From positions 62,001 through 126,000 of the forward strand of contig NZ_JBHSKT010000006.1 of NCBI RefSeq assembly GCF_042657365.1: a DNA stretch of 64,000 nt, read 5' to 3'. Shown piece after piece: positions 16,743 to 24,973 of the stretch. A model generated the notes under the pieces. That model searched no databases. It was not told the origin of the DNA and was given only the letters and a program-made list of their open reading frames with translations. A program made the position numbers and the translations under genes. Positions within the stretch are counted from its first letter, which is position 1; every line of letters starts with the position of its first letter. Source of the DNA: Adhaeribacter_A terreus. GTDB lineage: Bacteria > Bacteroidota > Bacteroidia > Cytophagales > Hymenobacteraceae.

Positions 16743-17459
16743 TTACTTCAGATAATGCTTAATTCTTAATCTTATAATATTGTCGGTTGTCAGAAAACCG
16801 GTCTCTATCTGGTTGCGGGAGCGTTGGTGCATAAAAATGGCTTCGAAGCGGAAATTGTAATTGTGCCGGTAACCAATTCCGAAGCGCGTACGGGTACGGT
16901 TGGCAAAGCGTTCGTTCAGATCTTTATCTACTACAAAGAAATATTCATAATCAGCAATTGCGTACCACATTTCATCTTCTGAATAATGCGGTTTGTTCAG
17001 GGGAATTATTACTTCACCCCGAACACGGCTGCGATGGCTGGTTTCCCAGTTTTCCTCCCCGAAATCGTATAAATGCCGGCGTTCGAACCGCAGGGTAAGA
17101 CGGGTTTGGATACGTTTTTCAGGCGAAAAATAAAAGCGGGTACCCAACATCAGGCGGCCTTCGAAAGTATCGGTGGTACTGGTTTGATTCGTGTAAGAAA
17201 ATCCAAAAGCCGAAAGCAAGTCCAGGTGCTTGCTGATGGTGCGTTCGTAGGCCGGCGTAGCATTCAAACTGCGTCACTTGGCATTCTTCGATAAAATGGT
17301 CTGGTAACTGAACTCTGTTTCGAAAAGGTTTTTCTTCCAGGGCAAATCCATTATGTAATCGTTCCAAAGCTGCAGATTGTTTTTTTGCTGCGCCAGTCCT
17401 GAAAACGGTATCATTCCGAAGCTAAAAACCCACAGCCATATTGTTTTCCAGCGCAGCAT
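16743..17459 (-). pseudogene. DUF2490-type outer-membrane protein gene broken by one in-frame TGA
   Basis: One frame runs from ATG 17459 to the stop at 16743, interrupted only by a TGA at 17274-17276. The first part is a signal peptide plus 'LQLWNDYIMDLPWKKNLFETEFSYQTILSKNAK'; after the stop the same frame continues 'RSLNATPAYERTISKHLDLL' and runs to 'NIIRLRIKHYLK'. Without the stop the protein would have 238 residues, a normal length for DUF2490 outer-membrane barrels; the intact relative at 61634-62449 has the same style. TGG to TGA at one Trp codon would explain it. It is either a recent pseudogene or a read error. A dispersed-element-like sequence lies inside the signal-peptide region (17402-17428). 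Confidence 0.75.
17402..17428 (+). repeat. Dispersed element inside a signal-peptide coding region
   Basis: AAAACGGTATCATTCCGAA then GCTAAAAA. It is antisense to the DUF2490 pseudogene and encodes FSFGMIPFS of its signal peptide. Confidence 0.5.
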
Positions 17460-17463
17460 TTAC

Positions 17464-17491
17464 TTTTTCAGGGTTAAACCATAGCGTTTTT
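17464..17491 (-). repeat. Dispersed 27-bp element
   Basis: AAAAACGCTATGGTTTAAC then CCTGAAAAA on the minus strand, only 4 bp before the DUF2490 ATG and within the spacer after the OprB-like gene. Confidence 0.75.
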
Positions 17492-17509
17492 ATACCTGTT
17501 TTCAGAACC

Positions 17510-18772
17510 TCAAATCTTAATCTTAAGTCGTAAACCACCGTACCAGGCATTGTCTGAGCGTTTCCGGAAAGGCTCGATCCATTGCACATTGGCGGTAAGA
17601 ATAAACCAGGGAATTGGCGCAAAACTGTAATAAGCTTCTGCCCCCTGCTCATTTTGGACAAAAAGCGAAAGCAAAGCCCGGTCTTTTACATCTGAACTTA
17701 AGCCGGCTTTAAAATACCCTAAGCCAAACCGGTCGTTTGCACGTTTGCTGAAAGGACAACCGGCAATTCCACCCATAGCCGTCCAGCGAAGCGGGTTCGG
17801 GTTGCCGTCGGAAATACCTGCACGGCCGAAAATTCCCCAGCCCGAACGTGGGTTTTCGGCCGGCCCTAGCAAGTTTTGCTCGAAGGTGAAATTCACTACC
17901 CAGGAGCCTTTTTCCACGGCCAGCGGTAATTCGGAATTTGGCAAGAATAATTTGGCGCTATTGCTTAAAGACGTTTCTTCCAGGCTGCTCCAGGTACCAC
18001 CCACAGCGTATTTTCCTTTCCGCCCGCCCCACGCTGTTTTCAAAGCCAGTTCCCCAGTCACCGAAACCCCGTTGTCGAATAAACCGGAAAAGCCGTATTC
18101 ATTTATCCGTTCACGAGAATCCCAGGCGCCTAAAGTGAGTTCCAGCGGTTCGAGGTCGTAAACCGTCATCAAACCCAGGGTGGTTACGGGCGTGGTTCGG
18201 GCATCCAGCGGCGGCGCGGTAAAAATTATATTCTGAAAGCCATCGATGCCGCGACCGCCATAATAGTGGTTCATGGCCAGGAAATCCAGGGTGTTGATGC
18301 GCCCAACCATCAGCTTTATTTTCTCGCCGAGCTTTTGTGTGAAAAACAAGCTGCTCAGAGCAACCGCCGTACCTTCTTCTTCCGGGAACAACAGTGCGGT
18401 ATTGGCCGGAATCAGGTTACCGCCTTCATCAAAAACACTTTTTCCGTAGCGTATTTCACCGTGCGAGATCATGCCAAACCCTTTCCAGAGCCCCAGCTTT
18501 TCCCAGTCCAGGATCAGGAATGCATCGCCTTTACCGCCGTATTTAAATTCATGTTCCCCGGAACCCGACAGTAAGCCCTGATAAAAATGGGTAGAGCTCA
18601 GCAATAAAATAACGCCATGCGCTACCATTTTTGGAGCAAGTCCGCCGAGGTCGCCGGATAATCTTTGGTGATGCGTTTCTGGTGGCGGCGCGGCAATACT
18701 ATCGGTCGATTGCTGACTATAGCCGGACCAGGGCAACAGGAAAAGGATAAGGTACAGCGTAAATTTTTTCAC
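17510..18772 (-). CDS. OprB-like carbohydrate porin
   Basis: This 420-residue protein starts with GTG at 18772 (MKKFTLYLILFLLPWSGYSQ), which gives a signal peptide cut near residue 20. The mature barrel has OprB-family features: 'LSGDLGGLAPKMVAHGVILLLSSTHFYQGLLSG' near the N-terminus, 'VGRINTLDFLAMNHYYGGRGIDGFQN' in the middle, and the C-terminal 'IPWFILTANVQWIEPFRKRSDNAWYGGLRLKIKI' ending in an aromatic/hydrophobic strand. It should allow passive passage of sugars or related solutes through the outer membrane. It lies between the HAD lipoprotein gene (61 bp upstream) and the broken DUF2490 gene, all on one strand, and is possibly part of a transcript handling sulfated or other carbohydrates. 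Confidence 0.82.
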   Translation of the reverse strand: MKKFTLYLILFLLPWSGYSQQSTDSIAAPPPETHHQRLSGDLGGLAPKMVAHGVILLLSSTHFYQGLLSGSGEHEFKYGGKGDAFLILDWEKLGLWKGFGMISHGEIRYGKSVFDEGGNLIPANTALLFPEEEGTAVALSSLFFTQKLGEKIKLMVGRINTLDFLAMNHYYGGRGIDGFQNIIFTAPPLDARTTPVTTLGLMTVYDLEPLELTLGAWDSRERINEYGFSGLFDNGVSVTGELALKTAWGGRKGKYAVGGTWSSLEETSLSNSAKLFLPNSELPLAVEKGSWVVNFTFEQNLLGPAENPRSGWGIFGRAGISDGNPNPLRWTAMGGIAGCPFSKRANDRFGLGYFKAGLSSDVKDRALLSLFVQNEQGAEAYYSFAPIPWFILTANVQWIEPFRKRSDNAWYGGLRLKIKI

Positions 18773-18793
18773 GGTTTCAGAGTTAGGGTTTAG

Positions 18794-18821
18794 TTTTCAG
18801 GCTGGAAACCATAGCGTTTTT
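18794..18821 (-). repeat. Dispersed 27-bp element
   Basis: One of the best copies: AAAAACGCTATGGTTTCC then AGCCTGAAAA, in the HAD/OprB spacer, 21 bp before the OprB-like start. Confidence 0.8.
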
Positions 18822-18833
18822 AACCAGCATTTA

Positions 18834-19865
18834 TTATTCCGGGAAAACTTTCTTCCAGTCGTTTTTCATACTCACAAGGATCCAGTTTCTGGCTTTGGCT
18901 TCGGTAAGACCCTCTTTCAATTCGCCCATAACCGGGTGCTTTTCATAAGCCATTTCCCGTTCGCTATCGTCGTGGTGAATGAGAATTACCAGGTTTGGCG
19001 TAGCGGAACCGGCAGTGTATTGCAGCATGTTCAGGTCGCCGTCAGAATTGCCGCAAGCCAGCACCGGACGCCGGCCAATGTGCAGGTTGATGTTCGAGAC
19101 TTTTTCCGCACGATCGTCGAAGCTTTGCAGTTCTGGCGTTTTCTCTAAAACTGCTTTCCCGGCTTTGGTTTCGAGTTTGGTTTTGCTGCTGGTGCCAATG
19201 ATCTGTTCCGGCGGAATACCGTAAGTTTTCTCCGCAAAAGCCCGCATAAAATCTACGCCGCCGCCAGAAACGATGTAGTTTTTAAAACCATTTTCGCGGA
19301 GGTAATTGAGCAGTTCGAGCTGGGGCTGGTACACGCATTTGGTGTAAAGCCGCTTGTAAACCGGGTGCTGCGCTGTATCGAACCATTGGGTAGCGGCGGC
19401 CTTGAATTCTTCGGGAGAAATGCCGGTATGCGAAGCCGCTAGTAATAAACCCAGCTCTTTATGGCTGAATTTTTTCATTGTTTCGCGGTCGTTTTCCAGG
19501 ATGGCTTTGAAAGGTTGCTGCGTTTTCCATTCAGGGTGTTGGGGAGCCAGGTTTTTGATGCGGTCGAAGGTAAAATTCAGCTGAAAAAGCATAGGTGCTT
19601 CGTTCCAGAGGGTGCCGTCGTTGTCGAAAACGGCAATGCGTTCGGCCGGCGGAATGTAGCTTTTTGAAGCAGAATCGGTAGCGTTTTTCACAAAATTCAG
19701 GATGCGGGTTTTGGCTTCACCGTTGTTCCAGGAAGGAAGTTCGTTCACAGTTTTTCCGGTGGTTTCCATATCGTTTTTTGCTTTTTCTTCAGTTTGTTTG
19801 CAGCTATTAAAAAAAGCCGCCAGAAGCAGGCAACCGGTTAAGATATGCAGATAGTTTTGTCGCAT
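18834..19865 (-). CDS. HAD-superfamily phosphatase, lipoprotein
   Basis: The start is taken at ATG 19865 (MRQNYLHILTGCLLLAAFFNSCKQ), which yields a lipoprotein signal with lipobox FNSC; the longer frame to 19946 crosses a terminator. The 343-residue protein has HAD motif I 'FDNDGTLWNE' (nucleophile Asp), motif II 'YIVSGGGVDFM' and motifs III/IV 'ACGNSDGDLNML'. It resembles phosphoserine-phosphatase-type HADs found as envelope lipoproteins. The substrate is unknown. The bases before the start read AAAACGATATGAAATAATG, again an element-like core. It is downstream of the sulfatase gene, with a terminator between. Confidence 0.85.
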   Translation of the reverse strand: MRQNYLHILTGCLLLAAFFNSCKQTEEKAKNDMETTGKTVNELPSWNNGEAKTRILNFVKNATDSASKSYIPPAERIAVFDNDGTLWNEAPMLFQLNFTFDRIKNLAPQHPEWKTQQPFKAILENDRETMKKFSHKELGLLLAASHTGISPEEFKAAATQWFDTAQHPVYKRLYTKCVYQPQLELLNYLRENGFKNYIVSGGGVDFMRAFAEKTYGIPPEQIIGTSSKTKLETKAGKAVLEKTPELQSFDDRAEKVSNINLHIGRRPVLACGNSDGDLNMLQYTAGSATPNLVILIHHDDSEREMAYEKHPVMGELKEGLTEAKARNWILVSMKNDWKKVFPE

Positions 19866-19932
19866 TATTTCATATCGTTTTAGAATGACCTTGCTCCCTG
19901 AAAACCTCAAGCCGTTGAGGGAAGCCTGAAAA

Positions 19933-19971
19933 AAGGATTCTGACAACGCTACATTTATTGCCAGAATCCTT
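19933..19971 (-). terminator. Terminator after the arylsulfatase gene
   Basis: AAGGATTCTG pairs with CAGAATCCTT, followed by T6 on the minus strand. Confidence 0.75.
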
Positions 19972-20046
19972 CATTATCTGTTCTTCGCGTTTTTGGCCTC
20001 TGCTATTGTGGCCGTTGCTACTTCGAGCACATTTTTCAGACGAATA

Positions 20047-21594
20047 TCAGCCGCCGCTTGCACCTTCCTTCATCTTTTCGAGCACCTGTTCCAGACTGAA
20101 ACTGGCTGCCTTTTGCCGCGGCGGGAACTCCCGGAAGGTTGCAAGAAATTCGGCTACCATGGCTTGGGCGGGCACAAGCAGGAATACCCGCCGGAACATC
20201 CAGTCGTAGTAAGTATTCGAAGTAATTTGGGCGTGTTCGTAAGGGTCCGTTCGCAGGTTAAAAATAAAGGGCACCCGTAGCGTAATAAATGGTTCCTGCC
20301 AGATCTGAAACGTGCCCTGAACCCGTTGCTCCATGAACAGCAGTTTCCAGTTATCGTATCGAAGCGCCGCTACATCACCATCGTCAGTAAAGTAAATAAA
20401 ACCCAGTCGCGGACTCTTTTCTTCCTCGCCTGTCAGGTATGGTAACAGATTGTGGCCGTCGAGGTGTACCTTGAAGGTTTTGTTTCCTGCTTTATGCCCT
20501 TTCTTCAGCTTTTCGGCAATATCAGGTTCACCGGCCACGGCCAGAATAGTAGGAAACCAATCCAGGTGGCTGACGATCTCATTCGACTCCGAGCCTGCTT
20601 CAATTTTGCCCGGGTAGCGCACCATGCAAGGCACGCGGAAAGCGCCCTCCCAACTTGAGTTTTTCTCGTTCCGGAAAGGGGTAGTTCCGGCATCCGGCCA
20701 GGTATTCATGTGGGGGCCATTGTCGGTGCTGTACTGCACAAACGTGTTGTCTGCAATACCTAATTCGTCCAGAAAGTCGAGCATTTCTCCGATGCACTTG
20801 TCATGGTCGATCATCACATCATGGTACTCAGATTGCCAGCGGCCGGCCTGGCCTTTACTTTCCGGCTTGCCGTGGGTCCAGGCGTGCATGTGCGAAGTGT
20901 TGAACCAAACGAAGAAAGGCTCTCCGGCGTCGTGGGCAGCCTGAATGAATTTTTTAGCAGCCGCCAGAAACTCCTCGTCGCAGGTTTCCATGCGCTTTCT
21001 GGTTAGCGGGCCGGTGTTTTCTATTTTCTGGCCACCTTTGCCATCGGCCCAGCAATGCAACACGCCCCGGGGACCGTATTTTTTCTTAAATTCCGGAAAG
21101 TCGTTTATGTTTGGATAATCCTCTTCCTCTGGTTCCTCCTCGGCGTTCAGGTGATATAGGTTACCAAAGAATTCATCGAAGCCGTGCATGGTTGGCAAAT
21201 GTTCATCGCGGTCACCAAGGTGGTTTTTGCCAAATTGCCCGGTACGATAACCGAGTGGCTTGAGCGCCTCGGCAATGGTGATATCTTCGGCCTTAAGGCC
21301 CAGATCCGCGCCGGGCAGACCTACTTTGGTAAGGCCCGTTCGCAACCCGCACTGGCCGGTAATGAAGGAAGCGCGCCCGGCCGTACAACTTTGTTCCGCA
21401 TAGGCATCAGTAAAGATCATGCCCTCCTTCGCGATTCGATCAATATTGCGGGTGCGATAGCCCATCAAACCTCTGGTATAGCAACTTAAATTAGACTGTC
21501 CGATGTCGTCGCCCCACATTACAAGGATGTTCGGCTTATTCGGACCGTTGCCGGTTTTGGCCTTGCCGTTCTTTTTTGGTGCTGGTTTTTTCAT
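20047..21594 (-). CDS. Arylsulfatase (type I sulfatase)
   Basis: This 515-residue protein has the alkaline-phosphatase fold. The metal aspartates are in 'ILVMWGDDIG' (29-30), and the active-site signature 'SCTAGRASFITG' has Cys70 in a C-x-A-x-R context, so it is of the type converted to formylglycine. 'FGKNHLGDRDEHLPTMHGFDEFFG' and 'STDNGPHMNTWPDAG' are further sulfatase motifs. It hydrolyses sulfate esters. There is no signal peptide or lipobox, so it is probably cytoplasmic. The matching formylglycine-generating enzyme is encoded divergently at 23407-24396. The gene is followed by a terminator. Confidence 0.93.
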   Translation of the reverse strand: MKKPAPKKNGKAKTGNGPNKPNILVMWGDDIGQSNLSCYTRGLMGYRTRNIDRIAKEGMIFTDAYAEQSCTAGRASFITGQCGLRTGLTKVGLPGADLGLKAEDITIAEALKPLGYRTGQFGKNHLGDRDEHLPTMHGFDEFFGNLYHLNAEEEPEEEDYPNINDFPEFKKKYGPRGVLHCWADGKGGQKIENTGPLTRKRMETCDEEFLAAAKKFIQAAHDAGEPFFVWFNTSHMHAWTHGKPESKGQAGRWQSEYHDVMIDHDKCIGEMLDFLDELGIADNTFVQYSTDNGPHMNTWPDAGTTPFRNEKNSSWEGAFRVPCMVRYPGKIEAGSESNEIVSHLDWFPTILAVAGEPDIAEKLKKGHKAGNKTFKVHLDGHNLLPYLTGEEEKSPRLGFIYFTDDGDVAALRYDNWKLLFMEQRVQGTFQIWQEPFITLRVPFIFNLRTDPYEHAQITSNTYYDWMFRRVFLLVPAQAMVAEFLATFREFPPRQKAASFSLEQVLEKMKEGASGG

Positions 21595-21663
21595 AGGTGT
21601 TTATTGATTAAGGTTCATTCATAAAATCTTTCTGAGGAAACAATATGGCTGGAAGCAGATCAG

Positions 21664-21690
21664 TTTTTGGGGTGAAAAGGATAGCGTTTT
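21664..21690 (-). repeat. Dispersed 27-bp element
   Basis: AAAACGCTATCCTTTTCA then CCCCAAAAA on the minus strand, between the DUF4239 gene and the sulfatase gene. Confidence 0.7.
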
Positions 21691-21722
21691 GTGGGGCGGG
21701 AATAAAGGCGTTGGCAGATATT

Positions 21723-22526
21723 TCAGGGATTTTTGTTCATCATATCCTTTACTTCCTTCAGTGGTTGCTGGCTTACTTCAAACTTATCCGGCCCGGTTGA
21801 GTCCATATCGGCGATCATGACGATGACCAACGCAAAAGCCGCCGCCATTAAAGGCACGCTGATGAGTCGGCGGGTACCAAAAGTGCCGGTCTGATAACCT
21901 ACTACGAACGTGCCTAAAATGGAAATTACAATGAGCGAGGTCCAGATCACGTCCGGAATCCGGAAGATGAGGCTCACGGTTTTTCTTTCCTGGTAAATGT
22001 TAATTACATCGTTCAGCGAGCCAAGGAAGAACGTTCTGATCTCGCCGTCCAGGTTTTCGTTTACCAGCGTGGAAGCTTGTTGCCACATGAGGTCATGCAG
22101 TGCTTCCAGCCGGATTATATTTCCATTATCGCCGCGGTTTTTTCTGCTGAATTCAATTTCGCTGCTTTTCAGAAGGATATTGGTATACTCTTTCAGGTAT
22201 TTCCGGATCGCGGTTTTCTGTTTTACTGGAATTAAATTGCTGCGGAGGTAACAGGTATTTATAGCTTTGGCTTCTTCTATTACCAGCTCTTTCCGGTTCC
22301 CGAAACGGGATTCTGTTAATGAAAATGTAAAGCCCAGCATAAAAGCCAGCAAACCTAAAATTGCCCCAACCGCAGTTCCGATTGGTGCGTCAGGTTCCTT
22401 TATTCCTTTTTTACTTCTTCTTTGAGCCAGCCAGGCGCCGGCTTCGGCTGCCATTACGCAGATAATAACGATCAGCGCGAATAGAGCCCAGGAAGGTAAC
22501 CAGGTAAAGAAATGGCCAATATTCAT
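21723..22526 (-). CDS. DUF4239 (bestrophin-like) membrane protein
   Basis: This 267-residue protein has two hydrophobic segments near the N-terminus (WALFALIVIICVMAAEAGAWL, GTAVGAILGLLAFMLGFTFSL) and two near the C-terminus (WTSLIVISILGTFVVGY, LMAAAFALVIVMIADM), with a long soluble helical part between. The 'LLAFMLGFTFSLTESRFGNRK' stretch is typical of the DUF4239 bestrophin-like family. It may be an ion channel or transporter, which is unproven. It lies between the DUF202 and sulfatase genes on one strand. Confidence 0.78.
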   Translation of the reverse strand: MNIGHFFTWLPSWALFALIVIICVMAAEAGAWLAQRRSKKGIKEPDAPIGTAVGAILGLLAFMLGFTFSLTESRFGNRKELVIEEAKAINTCYLRSNLIPVKQKTAIRKYLKEYTNILLKSSEIEFSRKNRGDNGNIIRLEALHDLMWQQASTLVNENLDGEIRTFFLGSLNDVINIYQERKTVSLIFRIPDVIWTSLIVISILGTFVVGYQTGTFGTRRLISVPLMAAAFALVIVMIADMDSTGPDKFEVSQQPLKEVKDMMNKNP

Positions 22527-22563
22527 GCTGTTGTCTTACATTTTATTTCTGTTGCTTTTTTAC

Positions 22564-22590
22564 TTTTTCTGTCAGAACAGATACCGTTTT
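22564..22590 (-). repeat. Dispersed 27-bp element
   Basis: AAAACGGTATCTGTTCTGAC then AGAAAAA on the minus strand, 37 bp before the DUF4239 start, in the spacer after the DUF202 gene. Confidence 0.65.
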
Positions 22591-22602
22591 CAACTCATAG
22601 CT

Positions 22603-23073
22603 TTAATAATAGTGAGTTATCATTTTGAAGATTATATAAACCCCAAGCAGGAATAGTAAAATGGCAATTATCAGGGTCATAGAAATCGGGAAAGTATCGC
22701 CGGACATAATGAGGTGGTCGGTTTCCATTTTTCCGCGTTCTTTCCGCACCTGAAGCATGAAAGAAATATGGTAGACAATACCCAGGAACAGCATTAAAAT
22801 TCCGAGGCTCACCAAAGCCAAGCCTAACTGGCCGGCAATTTCAGAGGGGTCTTTCTTCAGGTTTACTTTGATAATTTCTTTAAGCGACCGGAAAAACTGG
22901 AAAATGGTAAACCCGAACCCGATAAGCGATAAAGCCGTGCGGATAACGCTCATTAACGTACGGTCGGCCGATAACCGGGTGCGTTGAAAAGATAACGTGG
23001 TGCGCTGCCGCGAGAGCCGGGTAGAAACATCTTCAGGCGCAGATCCGGAAGTACTTTTGGGCGGGTTTTCCAT
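22603..23073 (-). CDS. DUF202 (YidH-like) membrane protein
   Basis: This 156-residue protein carries the DUF202 signature 'ERTxLSxxRTxxS'-like sequence (LSFQRTRLSADRTLMSVIRTALSLIGFG) and three membrane segments (about 44-65, 83-108 and 128-150). The function is unknown; these small proteins are often found next to other membrane proteins. The start codon lies inside a copy of the dispersed element (23055-23082), which encodes M-E-N-P-P-K. It is the first gene of a minus-strand run toward the sulfatase gene. Confidence 0.8.
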   Translation of the reverse strand: MENPPKSTSGSAPEDVSTRLSRQRTTLSFQRTRLSADRTLMSVIRTALSLIGFGFTIFQFFRSLKEIIKVNLKKDPSEIAGQLGLALVSLGILMLFLGIVYHISFMLQVRKERGKMETDHLIMSGDTFPISMTLIIAILLFLLGVYIIFKMITHYY

Positions 23074-23082
23074 AGCGTTTTT
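23055..23082 (-). repeat. Dispersed element that provides a start codon
   Basis: AAAAACGCTATGGAAAACC then CGCCCAAAA. The ATG inside its core is the start of the DUF202 gene. Confidence 0.65.
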
Positions 23083-23406
23083 AACTGATTGGCTCGTTTC
23101 AGTTACCCATTTTAAAGCGCAAGCAGCCTGATAAGCGCTGAACGACCAGAATTAAACAGTTCAGGATCACTAAATTATAATGTAAGAGAACGTATTTAAA
23201 GCGGAAGTGACCAAAGGCTTTACTAAGTAAAAAACCTTAGTTACTGGTATATATACGTAGTTAGCTAAAATATCTAAAAAAAGCCGGAACATATTGCTTT
23301 TTTGAAGCTTTATAACTTAAATTCAGCAACTTATACAACGATTTAACTGAATCCTGGCTGATAATTCCCGCCTAAATTCATTCTTACCCATTCTAACTTT
23401 TGAGTT
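23074..23406. other. Divergent promoter region between DUF202 and FGE genes
   Basis: 333 bp, strongly AT-rich near 23180-23350. Apart from the element at its left edge I see no hairpin, repeat or reading frame. It must hold the promoters of both the sulfatase-side genes and the formylglycine-generating enzyme gene. Confidence 0.5.
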
Positions 23407-24396
23407 ATGGAAAATAATCCGCTGGCAGAAAAAGAAAATATTGCAGTTCAAACATATCCGGAAGTTGTTTCAGAAAGTATGGTCTGGATTCCGGGCGGTA
23501 CTTTTAAAATGGGTTCCGATAAACATTACAAAGACGAAGCGCCGGTGCATACGGTAAAAGTTGACGGTTTCTGGATGGATCGCAGCACGGTTACCAATGC
23601 AGCATTCCGGAAGTTTGTAGCAGAAACCAATTATGTAACTTACGCAGAGCGGCCACTGAATCCGGATGATTATCCGGGGGCTTTGCCGGAAATGCTGGTG
23701 CCGGGTTCTATGGTTTTTCAGAAAGCGAAACAGCCCGTTAACCTGAAAAATATTGCCAACTGGTGGAATTATATTCCGCACGCCAACTGGAAACAGCCTC
23801 ACGGCCCCGGAAGTACGATAGATGGGAAAGATGATCTTCCGGTGGTTCAGGTTTCCTGGGAAGATGTAGAGGCTTACGCGAAATGGGCTGGCAAGGAAAT
23901 ACCCACCGAAGCCGAATGGGAATTTGCCGCCCGCGGCGGCCTGGAAGAAAAAGAGTTTGCCTGGGGCGATGAAGTTAATCCTGATGGAAAATTCATGGCC
24001 AATTACTGGCAGGGCGAATTTCCGTGGCAGAATTTAAGGCTCGATGGATTTGAAGGACTTTCGCCGGCCGGGATTTTTCCGCCAAATGGCTACGGTTTGT
24101 ACGATATGACCGGCAACGTTTGGGAATGGACCTCCGATTGGTACCGCGACAAACATCCGGAAAACCCGCAGAAAGCCTGCTGCATTCCGCAAAATCCCAG
24201 AGGCGGCTTCATGGAAAATAGTTACGATCCGCGCCAGCCAAACATTAAAATTCCGCGCAAAGTGCTGAAAGGTGGTTCATATTTATGCGCCTTGAATTAT
24301 TGCTACCGTTACCGGCCGGCGGCCCGCATTCCGCAAATGATCGATTCGGCTTCCTGTCATTTAGGCTTCCGGTGTGTGAAACGGATAAAAGTTTAA
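23407..24396 (+). CDS. Formylglycine-generating enzyme (sulfatase maturation)
   Basis: This 329-residue FGE/SUMF1-fold protein begins with 'MVWIPGGTFKMGSD' and includes 'PVVQVSWEDVEAYAKWAGKEIPTEAEWEFAARGG' and 'NGYGLYDMTGNVWEWTSDWY'. The catalytic pair is present: Cys294 and Cys299 in 'GGSYLCALNYCYRYR', the spacing found in active copper-dependent FGEs, so it is probably a true FGE rather than an EgtB or PvdO relative. It oxidises the sulfatase active-site cysteine to formylglycine. Neither it nor the sulfatase at 20047-21594 has a signal peptide, so maturation would take place in the cytoplasm. It is transcribed away from the sulfatase block across a 333-bp region. Confidence 0.92.
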   Translation: MENNPLAEKENIAVQTYPEVVSESMVWIPGGTFKMGSDKHYKDEAPVHTVKVDGFWMDRSTVTNAAFRKFVAETNYVTYAERPLNPDDYPGALPEMLVPGSMVFQKAKQPVNLKNIANWWNYIPHANWKQPHGPGSTIDGKDDLPVVQVSWEDVEAYAKWAGKEIPTEAEWEFAARGGLEEKEFAWGDEVNPDGKFMANYWQGEFPWQNLRLDGFEGLSPAGIFPPNGYGLYDMTGNVWEWTSDWYRDKHPENPQKACCIPQNPRGGFMENSYDPRQPNIKIPRKVLKGGSYLCALNYCYRYRPAARIPQMIDSASCHLGFRCVKRIKV

Positions 24397-24973
24397 ATGT
24401 CAGCCGTAATCAAGGAACAGGTGAATAAAAGCTGTTTTACTTCGGGTAATTATTATTTAATAAGTTTTACTCCCTGGCAGGAAATCATCCCGAAGAAATC
24501 CTGCCGTAAAAAGTTCAGTATTTCACTCCTTTGGTCTACTAAAAGGGAATAATCGGTTTTACAACTGGTTATTCCCTTTTTCTTTTCTTCCATACCTACT
24601 AAAAACTCGTTTATTAATTTATAAACTGAATCAGACTGCCGGTTCATATAGACTTGTTTATTCCATCTGATTTATCAAGACTGGAAATCATCCGAAGGAA
24701 ATATTTAGTGGCACTTCTGGCTTCAGGAATTGAGTTATGGCTTTTTTAGCCAAAGAAAATTAATTCATTAAATGCTTTTCAGGACAATTTCAGGAGTTTG
24801 GAAATAACAAACCTAGCAAACCATAACACTCAGATTTCAGACAATTAGCATTAGTGAAATATAAAATTTGATTTTATCAACATCTTTAAACAAAATAAAC
24901 ACAATATGTCTATATTTACTATTCACCTTAACTTGGGATAAATAGCTGATTATTTTTTCTTCCGACTTTATCA
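24397..24973. other. AT-rich spacer with RNA-like module
   Basis: 577 bp without a credible gene; a 64-codon minus-strand frame (24453-24647) runs straight through the terminator and is rejected. The left part holds the hairpin/box/terminator module (24476-24581). The remainder is AT-rich and should contain the promoter of the sensor kinase gene at 24974. Confidence 0.5.
24476..24581 (+). ncRNA. Candidate structured RNA or 3' module, copy B
   Basis: A hairpin (GGCAGGA..TCCTGCC, 24476-24505) is followed by the conserved box (AAGTTCAGTATTTCACTCC then TTTGGTCTACTAAAAGGGAATAA) and a terminator stem (GGGAATAA..TTATTCCC) with T5. Copy A is at 16430-16521. Here it is 80 bp downstream of the FGE gene, so it may be part of that transcript's 3' end. 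Confidence 0.4.

Noticed and set aside
24453..24647. A 64-codon minus-strand frame
   Set aside because: It lies across the terminator and conserved RNA-like box; the parallel frame at 16.4 kb differs mainly at amino-acid-changing positions.
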